Source: Microbotryomycetes sp. JL201
Taxonomy: Eukaryota > Basidiomycota > Microbotryomycetes
Direction: 5' to 3'
DNA length: 64,000 nucleotides
Assembly (NCBI GenBank): GCA_033819885.1
Contig: JAQYUZ010000029.1
Location: 153,656 to 217,655, forward strand
Below, one piece after another: positions 1 through 10,800 of the stretch (positions within the stretch are counted from its first letter, which is position 1; the number at the start of each line of letters is the position of its first letter). The notes below the pieces were generated by a model. The model was not told the DNA's origin, ran no database searches, and saw only the letters and a list, made by a program, of their open reading frames with translations. Made by a program: the position numbers and the translations under genes.

Positions 1-257
1 TCACCTCAATTTGCTCGTGTTGGGCGCAGCGTCGAGCGGACGCAGCCGAATTGACAGTTCGCAGCGTCTCGAAGTATGCGCGATCAACGGCGGCGTTTAC
101 ACATATGCCTAGCTCGATCGTGGTCTACTGCATTGCTCGTGTACAGTCTGCTTTGATGCTGGATATGAAACTGCTTTGCATTGCGATATTTTGAAACAAG
201 CACAACGAGACACCATCACCCTTCAGAGACAAGAAAAGCCCATGCACGAAATCACAA

Positions 258-2463
258 TCAGACCTTGATGCCGAGATCCTCGCCGAGCAAAACGGCAGCT
301 TTTTCACCGACAGTGAGCGCGACACTGTACGTGTTGCTGCCCATGTTGGAAGGACAGATGGACAAATCCTGAAAACACGAGAGCGAAAATCAGCAAAGAT
401 TGTCCAAAAGCAGAAACAGCCCGACGTACAGCCAACTTGAGACCTTGCGTGCCGTACACGTTCAAGCGCTTGTCCACGACGCCACCCTTCTCTTTCGGCT
501 TCATCGGGCAAGTTGCCATCGAATGCCATGTCGTTCCAATGTTTTGCCTCACCCATTTTTCGATCGCAGCGTCGTCCTCCTTCGTGTACTCAATGTCCTT
601 GATGTTGCCACTCTTGGTCAGAGCGATAGCTTCTTCCTCATTCAAGCATTTCGCAGCCGAGCCCTCGGGGAACTCGGGTCCTGCCAATTCGCCACGGTAG
701 CTCGGCATACGACGAGCAATCTCGCGCAAGACCTTCCAAGCCCAGATGTGGGGCGCAACGTCGTGTTGCTCTTTGCAGAAACCGGCATCGAAATCGGGAG
801 CGGCGAACGGATCGCTTGACGTGATGTGTACCGAACCGCGAGACAGCGGGTATTCGGAGAACGCGCCGAGCATGCCAAAGCGCTTGCCAGGAGGCAGCAA
901 CGAGTGGTCGCCAAGGAAGGTCGATACGAGGCCACCAAACATGAGGGGCTTGTCAGGCTTGTCGCGATAGTCTCGATTATACATTTCCTTAAAGCCGGGC
1001 GAGTACGCTTCCATCTGGTCAAGTTCATCTTCGGTTGGCCTCATCTTCATGCCAGCATCAATGTGATTGGTTGCGACCAATCCCTTGCCCGTCTCTGCCC
1101 ATTGAGGTCCGACCTTTGCATGCACTTCAGGATTGCCGCGCAAATACTCGTCAGCCGTATCGGCGTTGTCGTCAAGCATGACGATGCCGAGTGCGAGCTG
1201 GTGATCTTGGTACTCTGCTCCGACGCCATCGAGCTCAACTTTGCACTCGACGCCTGCTTTCTTCAGGATCTCCTTGTTGCCGACTCCTGAACGCTCGAGC
1301 ACACCCGGAGTGCCCAAAGCACCGGCCGAAACAACTACATACTTTCTGGCCTTCATTGTCTCGATCTTGTCGGCCTTGGGTGGCTGCTCCGGATTCAAAG
1401 GCGCAGTGGCGAGCGGGTTGGCACAATACTCGACACCGATGGCGCGAGGCGGAGTTGAGTCGTCAAACAAAACACGGACGGTGCGGCTCTCGCAAATGAC
1501 GTGCAAGTTGTCTTGCTTCTCGACGACCGGATGAACGTAGCCGTTTGCGGCATCGGAGCGGCGGCCGGTCTTGGGATTGATCCACTTTTGCCACTTGGTG
1601 ACGCCATGACCGGTCTTGAAGTCTTGCAAGTCATCGGTATAGGGTACGTCGTAGCATTTTTTCGTCGCCTCGAGGAATTCGTCGGCGAGCGCGGAGCGGT
1701 AGCCTCCCTCAGACACGTGAAGAGGACCGCTGTTGCCATGCAATTTTGGATTGGCACCACTAGGGTGGTATGTCTCCATTTTTCGAGCCAAGGGAAGAAT
1801 GTCGTCGTAGGTCCAACCTAAAATGGCCGGTCAGCCACTGTGCGGCCCGGTCAGACTCTCAAGTCGCTCACCCTCAGTGTCCCAATCATCATAGTCACTT
1901 TTAGAACCTCTTGTATACATCAAAAAGTTCAGGGAAGAACCGCCACCAAGTAAACCACCCGATGGTACGATGCAGGCCCTTCCGTTGACGTCTTTCGACT
2001 CTTTGGCCGCCCAGAAGTGGGCCGTGGTTGAGTCAGGCGCAAGATGACTGATGTACAGAGCGGGCTGCTCTGATGTCGCGACGCCCTTGTTATTGATTCC
2101 GCCTGCAGCGAAAAGGTCAGCGCGGACTCTTCTCGCACGAAAGTGGGGCGCCACAATTTGCGGCGCCACCACGTGCCCGTGCTTACTCTCGATGACGGCG
2201 ATCTGCAGGTTCGGGTCGGCTTGAGCGAGGCGTCCAGCGACGACGCAACCGGCGGCGCCACCTGCACGTGATCACAAGCGGGGATCGGTAACACGGACGA
2301 CGAGAGCCGGACGAGAGCGGTGGCAGAAACAGTGACGAGAATTATGAAAGCAGCGTCAGTACCGTCAGCATGTATCAACACCGTCATCAAGGCACTACTG
2401 ACCCCCGCAAATGATCACGTCCACCTCTGAGGGCGGTGGGCGATTCTTGATTGTCTGAACCAT
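258..2463 (-). CDS. AOX: Alcohol (methanol) oxidase-like GMC oxidoreductase
   Basis: Four exons (2403-2463, 1872-2261, 430-1817, 258-368) join in frame to about 649 residues; yeast methanol oxidase has 663. The family oxidises short primary alcohols to aldehydes with release of H2O2, using FAD, normally in peroxisomes. Visible marks: an N-terminal dinucleotide-binding motif (VIICGGGAAGCVVAGRL, around residue 15, split by intron 1), the LGGGSSLNFLMYTRGS block, DDLQDFKTGHG, an RSGVG block, the active-site histidine context TTWHSMATC and a C-terminal SNMGSNTYS block. The start at 2463 is the ATG just before the Rossmann motif. The protein stops about 25 residues after the last conserved helix and ends GIKV, so the C-terminal extension with a peroxisomal signal found in yeast methanol oxidases is absent. 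An aryl-alcohol or other GMC oxidase is less likely, because identity to the methanol oxidase subfamily runs along the whole chain. Confidence 0.9.
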
Positions 2464-2838
2464 GTTGCAGCGAGTGCTCGTGTGTATTGTTTGGGTGTGT
2501 GCGCTCGACTCGGAAGAAATGCAAGTGATGCGGTGAGCCGGCGCAGTGATGTAGAAAAGAGAGAGCAGCGAGTGTGGAGACCCGCGCTCGAGTTGGGTTT
2601 CGCCCTGCGAAGACGGCGCGGCTGCGACGGTCCCGCGCTTGCGCGTGCGGGGCACCTCATTTTTTTAGTGTCCTTTTTTGGACACAAGTTTCCGCGGCAG
2701 CCTCCGCACCAACTAGCACAGTACTGGTCGCTGCTGACAAATTAATATAGTGGACAACAGTTCAGACCATGAGGGCGTTACCTGAAAAGCTACACCCTCG
2801 AGCGAGGTGCATTCCGCTCGCTTGTCTGTCAACTAAGT
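2464..2838. other. Upstream region of the alcohol oxidase gene
   Basis: I see no gene here. It should hold the promoter of the leftward alcohol oxidase gene. A TTTTTTAGTGTCC stretch lies near 2660. The right side borders the inverted duplication that begins at about 2839. Confidence 0.5.
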
Positions 2839-3305
2839 TTAGTGCGGCTAGCGTTGCAACAAGGTTGATCAGCTATCTAACTCGTGTAGCAGCAGCGTTA
2901 TACGATTATTCATTTGGTAGCGTCGGCCTGTCCAGCGAAGAAAACGGTAGACGAGGCCTCGACCCACCTCGTCGAAGAAACAAGCCGTTCGCTAGACTAC
3001 CCGACAAATCACAATGTCGCGTGCACACGACAGCCTCCAGCAGGCCGCCGCGGACATGTTGCGCAACTACCCACTGGGGCCAGTGGGCGACAACTACCAC
3101 GCCTTCCGGGAGGACCTCCGCGTCGTGCTCGACGAGGCGGGATTCGCATCCATCGTCAACGGCAAACTTACTTGCACGTCGGAGGCGACCCTCGACGAGT
3201 TGCGCCGTGACGCGGAGCAAACCGACCTCCCCAAAGAAAAACGAGAGCTGTTGAAGGAGATCTATGACCTCCAAAAAGATAACGACGCCTGGCGAAAACA
3301 CAGAT
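2839..3305 (+). repeat. Left arm of inverted repeat I
   Basis: This arm pairs with 3975-4430 in reverse complement. It carries the 5' leader and the first ~95 codons of the ORF that starts at 3014. The arms differ at scattered bases and by small indels in the leader, for example around 2890 against 4375. Confidence 0.85.
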
Positions 3306-3433
3306 GCGACACTTTGAAACTGGTCCGCATCTGCCTGGGTCCCCGTAACGACGGCGTCACTCTACCTGAGGACATCACCCAGCTGTTCGCCTCGCTCGAC
3401 ACCCAATTTGCTGCTGGCGAAGATGGAGACTGA
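3014..3433 (+). CDS. Retroelement gag-like ORF, N-terminal part
   Basis: An open frame of 139 codons opens with MSRAHDSLQQAAADMLRNY and is rich in charged helical sequence (EATLDELRRDAEQTDLPKEK). Its first ~95 codons recur in opposite orientation at 3878-4258. The frame ends at 3431-3433 and a second gag-like frame opens at 3443, so the original polyprotein is probably broken, or the two are separate frames. I do not recognise a named domain. It is supported as coding-derived mainly because both diverging copies stay open over the shared part. Confidence 0.45.
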   Translation: MSRAHDSLQQAAADMLRNYPLGPVGDNYHAFREDLRVVLDEAGFASIVNGKLTCTSEATLDELRRDAEQTDLPKEKRELLKEIYDLQKDNDAWRKHRCDTLKLVRICLGPRNDGVTLPEDITQLFASLDTQFAAGEDGD

Positions 3434-3442
3434 CGACTGGCC

Positions 3443-3910
3443 ATGATGAACGCACAGAACGTATTTCACAACATGCCCACCTTCACAGGCTCGGGCATGA
3501 CCATGCGAGCATGGACACGCGAGTTCAAGAAACGCGCAGACCAGTGCGAGGCAGCCTATCGCTCTCGAGAGTGGCGGCGACACCTGAGCAAAGAGCCACA
3601 AGCCGTGTATCATGAATGGATCGTCAAGGAGAAAGCTGAGGCAATCAGAGACATTGTCCTGGATTTGCTACTAGGCGCGACGGAAACGAAGGCGGGCAAA
3701 TTCTTTCAACCCGTTTTCGATCAACATCTGGCCACGACAGGCGACGTCTCATGGACCCGGCTAGCGGGCGCCCTCGTCTTATATGCCGGCGACGAAGACG
3801 TTTGCGTCAAAGACGAAATTGCGCCCCGCAAACGTCGCTCCAGCCGCAGCCTTCTCCGCGCCGCCGGCAGATGCACCTCACAAGACCAAGAAGCAAGGTC
3901 CATTGACTAA
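3443..3910 (+). CDS. Retroelement gag-like ORF, second part
   Basis: A frame of 155 codons just downstream of the first ORF. The segment NMPTFTGSGMTMRAWTREF followed by charged helices resembles the start of gag capsid regions of LTR retroelements. There is no zinc knuckle before the frame ends among basic residues near 3900, where the inverted arm begins. It is probably a truncated fragment. Function cannot be assigned beyond this weak similarity. Confidence 0.4.
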   Translation: MMNAQNVFHNMPTFTGSGMTMRAWTREFKKRADQCEAAYRSREWRRHLSKEPQAVYHEWIVKEKAEAIRDIVLDLLLGATETKAGKFFQPVFDQHLATTGDVSWTRLAGALVLYAGDEDVCVKDEIAPRKRRSSRSLLRAAGRCTSQDQEARSID

Positions 3911-3974
3911 ACATGGCATCGTCATGGAAGCCACCGGCGTCCGGCTACGCGGCAGCTGACTGGTCCGCATCTGT

Positions 3975-4430
3975 TTTCGCCGGGCGTCGTTATCTTTTTG
4001 GAGGTCATAGATCTCCTTCATCAGCTCTCGTTTTTCTTTGGGGAGGTCGGTTTGCTCCGCGTCACGGCGCAACTCGTCGAGGGTCGCCTCCGACGTGCAA
4101 GTAAGTTTGCCGTTGACGATGGATGCGAATCCCGCCTCGTCGAGCACGACGCGGAGGTCCTCCCGGAAGGCGTGGTAGTTGTCGCCCACTGGCCCCAGTG
4201 GGTAGTTGCGCAACATGTCCGCGGCGGCCTGCTGGAGGCTGTCGTGTGCACGCGACATTGTGATTTGTCGGGTAGCCTAGCGAACGGTTTGTTTCTTCGA
4301 CGAGGTGGGTCGAGGCCTCGTCTACCGTTTTCTTCGCTGGACAGGCCGACGCTACCAAATGAATGGCCTTGTAACGTGATTACACGAGTTAGATAAATGA
4401 TTAACCTTGTTGCAACGCTAGCCGCACTAA
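3975..4430 (-). repeat. Right arm of inverted repeat I
   Basis: Reverse-complement copy of 2839-3305. It contains, on the minus strand, the same MSRAHDSLQQ ORF start (ATG at 4258). Short partial repeats of the arm's outer sequence (tacacgagtt.gataaatgat) follow at about 4381 and 4437. Confidence 0.85.
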
Positions 4431-5524
4431 CCTGCTACACGAGTTGGATAGATGATCAACGGAGAAAAAGCCTCCGTCGGAACTCGCGTAGCCGAAGGGC
4501 CAATGCCTCCTGTCCTGTTGACGCCTGCTCATGCCGTGCCTTCTAACCAACCAAAGAGGTCGGAGTCGCATAGCTTGAGGACCTTGCAATGTCTTTTGTG
4601 GACGGATCTGTCGGAGTACAGTCCAGAGACGCCACCCAAACGGCCGCCGCGAACGAATTAGAGCGTTCCCCACATTGACACACTGCACAACGATCTCCAT
4701 CCCCGATGTGCCCTCAATCAAGCAAAGATGCCACCATCAGGGCCAGGCAGATTTTTGGAGTGCTTTGTTGTTCGTGATCATGCCAGTGGCTGTCTTGACT
4801 CTGCGCATTTAGCCGACCGTGCGATTCGAAGCAAAGACGTGCAAGTCGCGCTTGCCCTCTTGAATACTGAACATCACGGATACACTAGCTTCCAGCCGCA
4901 CGAGACTGGCGCACTCGATGCACAACGGCGCTTGCAGGACGGCTTTTTGTCTCCCGTTCGCTAAATTTTTGTCCACCGGTTGCCCTCAAACCAGAAAGCT
5001 GAACGAAGAGGGAGCCACAGAACACTAAAGGTTGCGCTACAAGGTAGAATGCCAACGACCTCGGGTCCTTGCGAATTCGGGGCGGGAGGCGTCAGACGGT
5101 ATCAGACCAGACTGGCGCGCTTTTTCATATCGCTCGGCCCTTTCACTAGCGTTCGGTGCAGTATCAATCTACCGACGTGCTCCCACCTTGCTATTCTTGC
5201 ACGACACTACTCCTCTTTCCCGAGTTCCTCGCAGCTGAGCACTACCAGCGCATGGATCCAACGTCGGTCCTGAAATTGCGAACCAGATACAAGGCTACTT
5301 GGTCAAAATGCTAGTGTGTCAAAAGTAGGCGCATCCATCTTCGCACAAGCAAGCCAGTCTTCATCGAGACCTTCGGGGCTTCGACGCGGGAAAATATGTC
5401 TTTCGGCTACTCGCCAGGCACAGTCATATCCCGACTGAACGTGAATCTTCGAGCTGCCGCCCGATGGAACGAGCCGTGTTCCTTCGAGGCATAGGCCAAG
5501 GCTGAAGCCGCATGTAAATCTGAT
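4431..5524. other. Intergenic stretch without a recognisable gene
   Basis: Only short frames occur on either strand and none shows a domain or a matching exon partner. It lies between two inverted duplications and may be degraded mobile DNA. Confidence 0.5.
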
Positions 5525-6112
5525 CGAGCGCACTGCAGCAGCTTGGCCAATGCGGGATATCGATCAGCGGCAATGCCGTACCTCCTCGAAGTATCGACTT
5601 CCGAGCGATGGGCGAAGCCGGTATCCGATAGAACGACCGTCGTTCGTGTCTTCCAGGCGCAACGACACCGCGACTCGGTACCTTGCCAGATGATGCTATG
5701 GCAGGAGAACCTCGTGACAGGTGAACACGAGCTGGCTAATTTTTATAGCCAGAGCGGCTAACGCTCCGCTTCGGCTGACAGGGTTCTTGGAATGTTTGCG
5801 CGAAGCGACTAGCATTTCTAAGCAAATGCTAGTCGAGACAACAGACTTTGCGCCGACCTGGGACCTTTGGTTCTGGTCGCAGCCGCTCGACGCTCTGGCC
5901 TACCAATTTGCCGTGCCTTTCGTCGCAGCTCCTTCCACCCAGAAAGCCCTTGTACGCTTCGGCGACTCGGGCGACTGCGCCAGGCTGTGCAAGAGCCTTG
6001 AGGTGCTTGGCCAAGACGAGAAGCGTGGCGTCATTTATCTGAAGTATGGCCCGCCGAGCGAGGAGTACGGGGGTAATATCATTGCCTCAATGCTTGGAGA
6101 GTCGATTGAAAT
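5525..6112 (+). repeat. Left arm of inverted repeat II (coding-derived)
   Basis: This arm is the reverse complement of about 6205-6775 with clear divergence, mostly at third codon positions. It encodes pieces such as LLEVSTSERWAKPVSDR (near 5580) and DLWFWSQPLDALAYQFAVPF (near 5870) that are conserved at protein level in the other arm. This suggests two old copies of one gene in opposite orientation. The pieces sit in different frames separated by stops, so introns or decay must lie between them. I do not recognise the protein. Confidence 0.7.
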
Positions 6113-6204
6113 TCAGTTTGGCGCGTACAATGGACAGGCCATCCGCGCTATTAAGAGAATGAATGGTCACAACAGCTCAAGAAACGTGAGCTCAATCGCT
6201 CGAC

Positions 6205-6775
6205 CGACTCTCCAAGCATTGAGGCAATGATATTTCCCCCGTACTCCTCGCTCGGCGAGCCATACTTCAGATAAATGACGCCACGCTTCTCGTCTTGGCC
6301 GAGCACCTCAAGGCTCTTACATAGCCTCTCCCAGTCGCCCGAGTCGCCGAAGCGTACACTGGCCTTCTGGTTGGACGGAAGACCGACGAACGGCACGGCA
6401 AATTGGACGGCCAGAGCGTCGAGCGGCTGGGACCAGAACCATACGTCCCAGCTCGGTGAATTGTCGAATGCCTCGACTGGCATCTGTTAGTCGATGCTGG
6501 TCGACTCGCGCATGTATCCGAAGAATCCTGTCAGCAGAAGCGGAGTGCCAGCTGAAATTGAGCAAGCTCGTGCTCATCTGTCACCGAAAACTTGCTGCCA
6601 TAGCATTGTTCTGCAGGGCACCAAGTCCTCATGTCGCTGCGCCTGAAAGGCACGGACGACGGTCGCTCTGTCGCATATGGGTTTCGCCCAGTCTTCAAAG
6701 GTTGACACCTCGAGCAGGCAAGCCGTTGCAGGTGATTTGTATCACGCAAAAGTTTGGAGCTGCTGACCAAGAAGA
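6205..6775 (-). repeat. Right arm of inverted repeat II (coding-derived)
   Basis: Inverted, diverged copy of 5525-6112. On the minus strand it holds a 110-codon frame (6151-6483) with SQPLDALAVQFAVPFVGLPS and IYLKYGSPSEEYGGNI, matching the other arm with conservative changes. Near 6565 a one-base length difference from the left arm puts the shared VT(G/D)EHELA segment out of frame, so this copy may be a pseudogene. The 92-bp spacer (6113-6204) is not shared. Confidence 0.7.
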
Positions 6776-7886
6776 TTTGAGACGGGGTTCTTGGCCTGCA
6801 AGAGACTAGTCAGCAGCAATCGTAGCAGTGAACGGGCTGAGGAGGGCTGCCTGCCTACAGGTCTGGCTTGAGCAAGTCACAGAAGAAGCTGAAGACGTAG
6901 CTTGGCCAGAAAACTGCCGTTGCGCTCTTTTTGTGCTTGCTAATTTGCAATTCGTTCAAGCTTGCTTGTCCTTCTTGAACACAACTTTACGACGAGTGCC
7001 CAGATGATGTCTGCTAGCAGCCATTCAGCACTTTCATGTTCCTCGACGCCACCGAAAACTTGCCACAAGCCGACTTATAGATTGTCATCGCTGGCTCGAA
7101 CTGCTGCGGAGTCAGGAGCCAAGAGCTGGGACGTGACTCGGCGGTCAGACCCGATGATACGTCATGCAGTCAGATACTCATGTTGGGCCGAGCGGCATGT
7201 GGCAATGACTGTACCGCAAAAGGTCGACCGAGTCAGGCGGTCGCGCGGTGACGCACAATGCGCCGATGGCTCGGCAATGCGCCTGTGTGCAGATGACTAA
7301 CACGCCAGAGTCGCATACGGGCTATGTGAGTGAGGGTTGGGGATGACAACGAGCGAGCAGGGCCGGCATGAACGAAGAGGCAGGAGACAAAGCCGAAGCG
7401 ACCCGCGCGTCGACGTTGTTCATCGCATTAGTTCCTTTTTTTAGACAAGCAGCAGGACACGAGGTCCAAATATCCACCCGCAGATTCTCTTGGCAGCGAG
7501 AAATGTCAGGAAATAGCCGCGTCGCGTTTGAGGCTCCTGAGCCAGGCGGCTCGAGCGTCAACGGCCGGGCGGCGGCCCGAGCGTGCACGTGACCTCAACA
7601 CGGTGTGATATGATAGTCGACTTTCGGACGCCTAAGTAAGCGCAAAGACATTGGATCGTTGGGTCCGTGCAGAGCGACGTGAGCTTGTGGCGGCTGAGAG
7701 TGAAGGTCCGGTCGAGCTGTGTGTCCAAAGTCGAGGGTCGAATAAACGCTCGCTTGTCGACCTTTAGGTGACATCCATAGGAGCATCATGTTCAACATAT
7801 TATACAACAACAAACAATTATTAGGAGCGGACGCATCATGTCAAAGCCAAATATCGCTGCTGGATGTCCGCCTGCTCTCGGGCCGC
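6776..7886. other. Intergenic stretch without a recognisable gene
   Basis: I found no coding region with supporting homology or splice structure. The right end holds the 3' untranslated region of the leftward START-domain gene, which stops at 7887. Confidence 0.5.
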
Positions 7887-10800
7887 CTACTCCTTCTTGA
7901 CAGCAGCCACGATAAAGTTCCACTTTGACACAAGTGGCAAACGTATTTCCAGTAGCCTGCGAGCGGCTCTCCACCTTCGCTGTGGATCAAAAGCCTGCAA
8001 CAACATGCGCTCGACTTGGCTGTGATCAGACACTTGCTGTGAGTTATAGATAATGTAGTCGGCAGCTGCACGCGGGACATTATGAGCACGTTGCGGATTG
8101 GAGCTGGTGACTACTCACGCGTGAGCAACGACCGAAGAAACGAGCCCAAAAGGAACGAAATGATTGCGACGAGCAAGACGAAAGATAGCGTGTAGCTCTG
8201 CTTTGTGAATGTTGACGTGTCGCCGATCGTTGGTAAAGCCTCCGCCATCGATGTTCCCAGCCGTGAAAGAGGGTAGGCGCCTAGGATGCCAGCGAACGAG
8301 TTGCCCTGGCCCGATTCGGATGCGGTCGTGTCTCTGCGGGCCACCTAAAGCGATAATCACACAGTCAGTCAAGCACACGGGCAGCTGTAAACGCAAACTG
8401 ACCTGTGCGCTGCCCGCCTTAATACCAGCGGCCAAAGACTTTTGCCCTCCGCCGTCCTCGTCCGAGGGCGTCAGCCGACCAGGCGACTTTGGATCCGGAA
8501 ACTCGAGCTCGTCTGGCATGGCAATCTCCAGTTTCGGCGCGAGCAGTCTGGCAGCGACGCCAACGGGCTTTTGCAACTCTTCAGGCAAAGTCGACGTGGG
8601 CACGTCCTTTTCCTTCTTCAACTTGCGCGGCACGCTGCATGAAAACAGTCAGTACGAGTGTGCGCGATACTGAACGGATCGTCAACTTGCCGACTGATCT
8701 TGCGGGCGCGCGATGGCGCTTCCTCGTCTTCCAGTCGAGCGACCACCGCTTTGCTATCTTTCTGGCTCGATACCGGTAGTCTTTCACCGTTAAACATGAC
8801 TCGGGTGACGCGTTCTGCTGGCAAAGGCTTCTTGTCCGCAGCTGTCGTACCGTTCGCGACAGGTGCCGCATCCTCGGCCGGCAGAGGTACAATTTTGACT
8901 TCGACGAGCGCGCCATGTTCCATCAAGTTCTTGTACCAATCAGGCTTCGTGTCTCGGACGACTTTTCCGTCTCTCAACGGGTCTTGCAACGGATGAGTGA
9001 TCGGTGAAGTCGGCACGAGAATACGTACGAGATGGTTGTGTCGTTTCCAAGAGTCAAGCGAAGCCGTCAAGATTGAAGGTAAAGGGGCGTCGTGAGCTGT
9101 CGCGCGCAATGGAATCGGTTTAGAGGCGAGCGATCGCAACGAGTCGAGCGAGACGGGCGCCGTCACAGACTTGTCGCTTGATGGCACTTGGCAGGACGTG
9201 CAGGCGATCGAATAGCCGTGGGGATACTGTTTCAAGTCGATGACAAACTCGGCAACGACAAGATCGTGAGCGTGAGGATCGTTGGCCGCAGACAGTGGCG
9301 GCGACCGAGAGCGCGACGCGCTCGAGCTTCCGCCAGTCGTTATGGCTGGGGCCGGGCTCGACCTCAAGGACGTCCGGCTCGACTTGCGGTGCAACTCGCT
9401 CAACGACGTCTTTTTCGACAGCGTTGGGGCCGCAGGCGTAGCGCCAAGTATCAACGAGGCGCTGCGAGGCAGCTCGCCCTTGATCAATTGACCGACTGGC
9501 GACTTTCCAGCCTCGTTCGCACCATTACTCGGCCCAGCTTTGGATGTCGTCTTGCCGCCAACCTTGAACAAGGCCCGAAATGTCTTGTCATCGACCGACA
9601 CGTCCGAACAAAGGACGACCGTTTTTTGCTCTTCAGTTGAGCCACCGGGCCTGCCCAGCTTCCATACACACTCTTGATCGCCATCGTCGCTCAAAGGCCC
9701 TTCGATCTGTAAGCTGCCGTCTGGCGAGTACACTCTCGGGACAGGTCCTTTCGTCTTGCCGACCGTCTCGACGTTGCTGATCGTCTTGACCAAGTTGGAA
9801 TTCATCACAGAGTTCAGAGCAAACGGGATTGAACCACCATGGTCGACGCATGCGACGTACGTGCACCGCGTCGAAGGAATTGCAAGCAACGATGACGTGT
9901 ACGGATCTAGCGTTTCGAGAATCCAACCTTCGAGTAGCACGCGTCCGCTCAGCAAGTTGGCCGGGTTGATCTTGCTCTGATCAAAGATAGAGTCGACGTC
10001 GCAAGATCGCGAAGCGAAAAACAAAACGGTTGACGTGCTCGACGTGCTCGACGCCGAAGGTACTTTAACCTGAGCATTGACGGATGCCACCGTAAACAGA
10101 CGACCTTTAAACGGAAACTGCGCTTTGGTCGTCATGGCGCAAGTCGAGCATCCAGGACCATAACTGGCCAGCAGATTTGCGCTATCGACGCGTTCGTCCC
10201 ACGCCTTGCGACACCCGACGGATCCGACAATGCCCGCAATCTCTTCAGCCGTCATCCCTTGGACAATCTTGTCGCCTCTGTAAACCGGAAACGTATCCGA
10301 GATGCGTGGGATCGTTTTTTTGCGTACTACGGTGCCAGCTCGCTCAGACACGTTTGTCCAGCCAGGCGCCGGATCCGTCAACTCAGGTCCTTGCTCGGCG
10401 TGGAACGTCTGCAACCACGCGAGAGCTTCCAAAGCGTGTGCAGGTGGTTCCAGCACTCGATCGATTTGCGTTAGCTCGTTAAGGGTAGAGTCGCCAACCC
10501 GAGTCGAGGCGTCGTTTGCGCTTGTCAAAGACTGCGACAATGGCGACGAGACAGAAACTGTCGGTACTGACGAGTTCACCTTGTCCTGAGCCGGTTTTGT
10601 CCCCCCTGACGGAGTCTCGGATACGCCGGAGTTGACAACGCCGCCACCTCCTTCAGGTGGCAATGGAGAACTGCGGCCGCTCGCTGACGGCGTGCGTTGC
10701 CACGGTCCAGGACCGCGCGTCGAGTACTGATCTAACGGAATTGGACTCGCCTTGACGCGCTTCTTCTGAGCCAACTGCTTGACTTCGTCCTCGCCCAAAG

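Larger units (their letters stand above)
2839..4430. mobile_element. Inverted-duplicated fragment of a gag-bearing retroelement
   Basis: Two arms, about 2839-3305 and 3975-4430, are near-identical inverted copies of each other. Both include a 5' untranslated part (shared outer sequence ttagtgcggctagcgttgca) and the start of the same ORF. The spacer continues the coding sequence of the left arm. The spacer ORF (3443-3910) looks gag-like: a charged helical region beginning FTGSGMTMRAWTREFKKRA. No reverse transcriptase, integrase or intact LTR is visible, so this is a relic and not an active element. Assignment to an LTR retrotransposon is inference from this gag-like character. Confidence 0.6.

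Noticed and set aside
9188-9640. Open frame of 150 codons on the plus strand
   Set aside because: It is antisense to the 2850-bp START-protein exon, with strongly biased composition and no domain; it is a shadow of the real gene.
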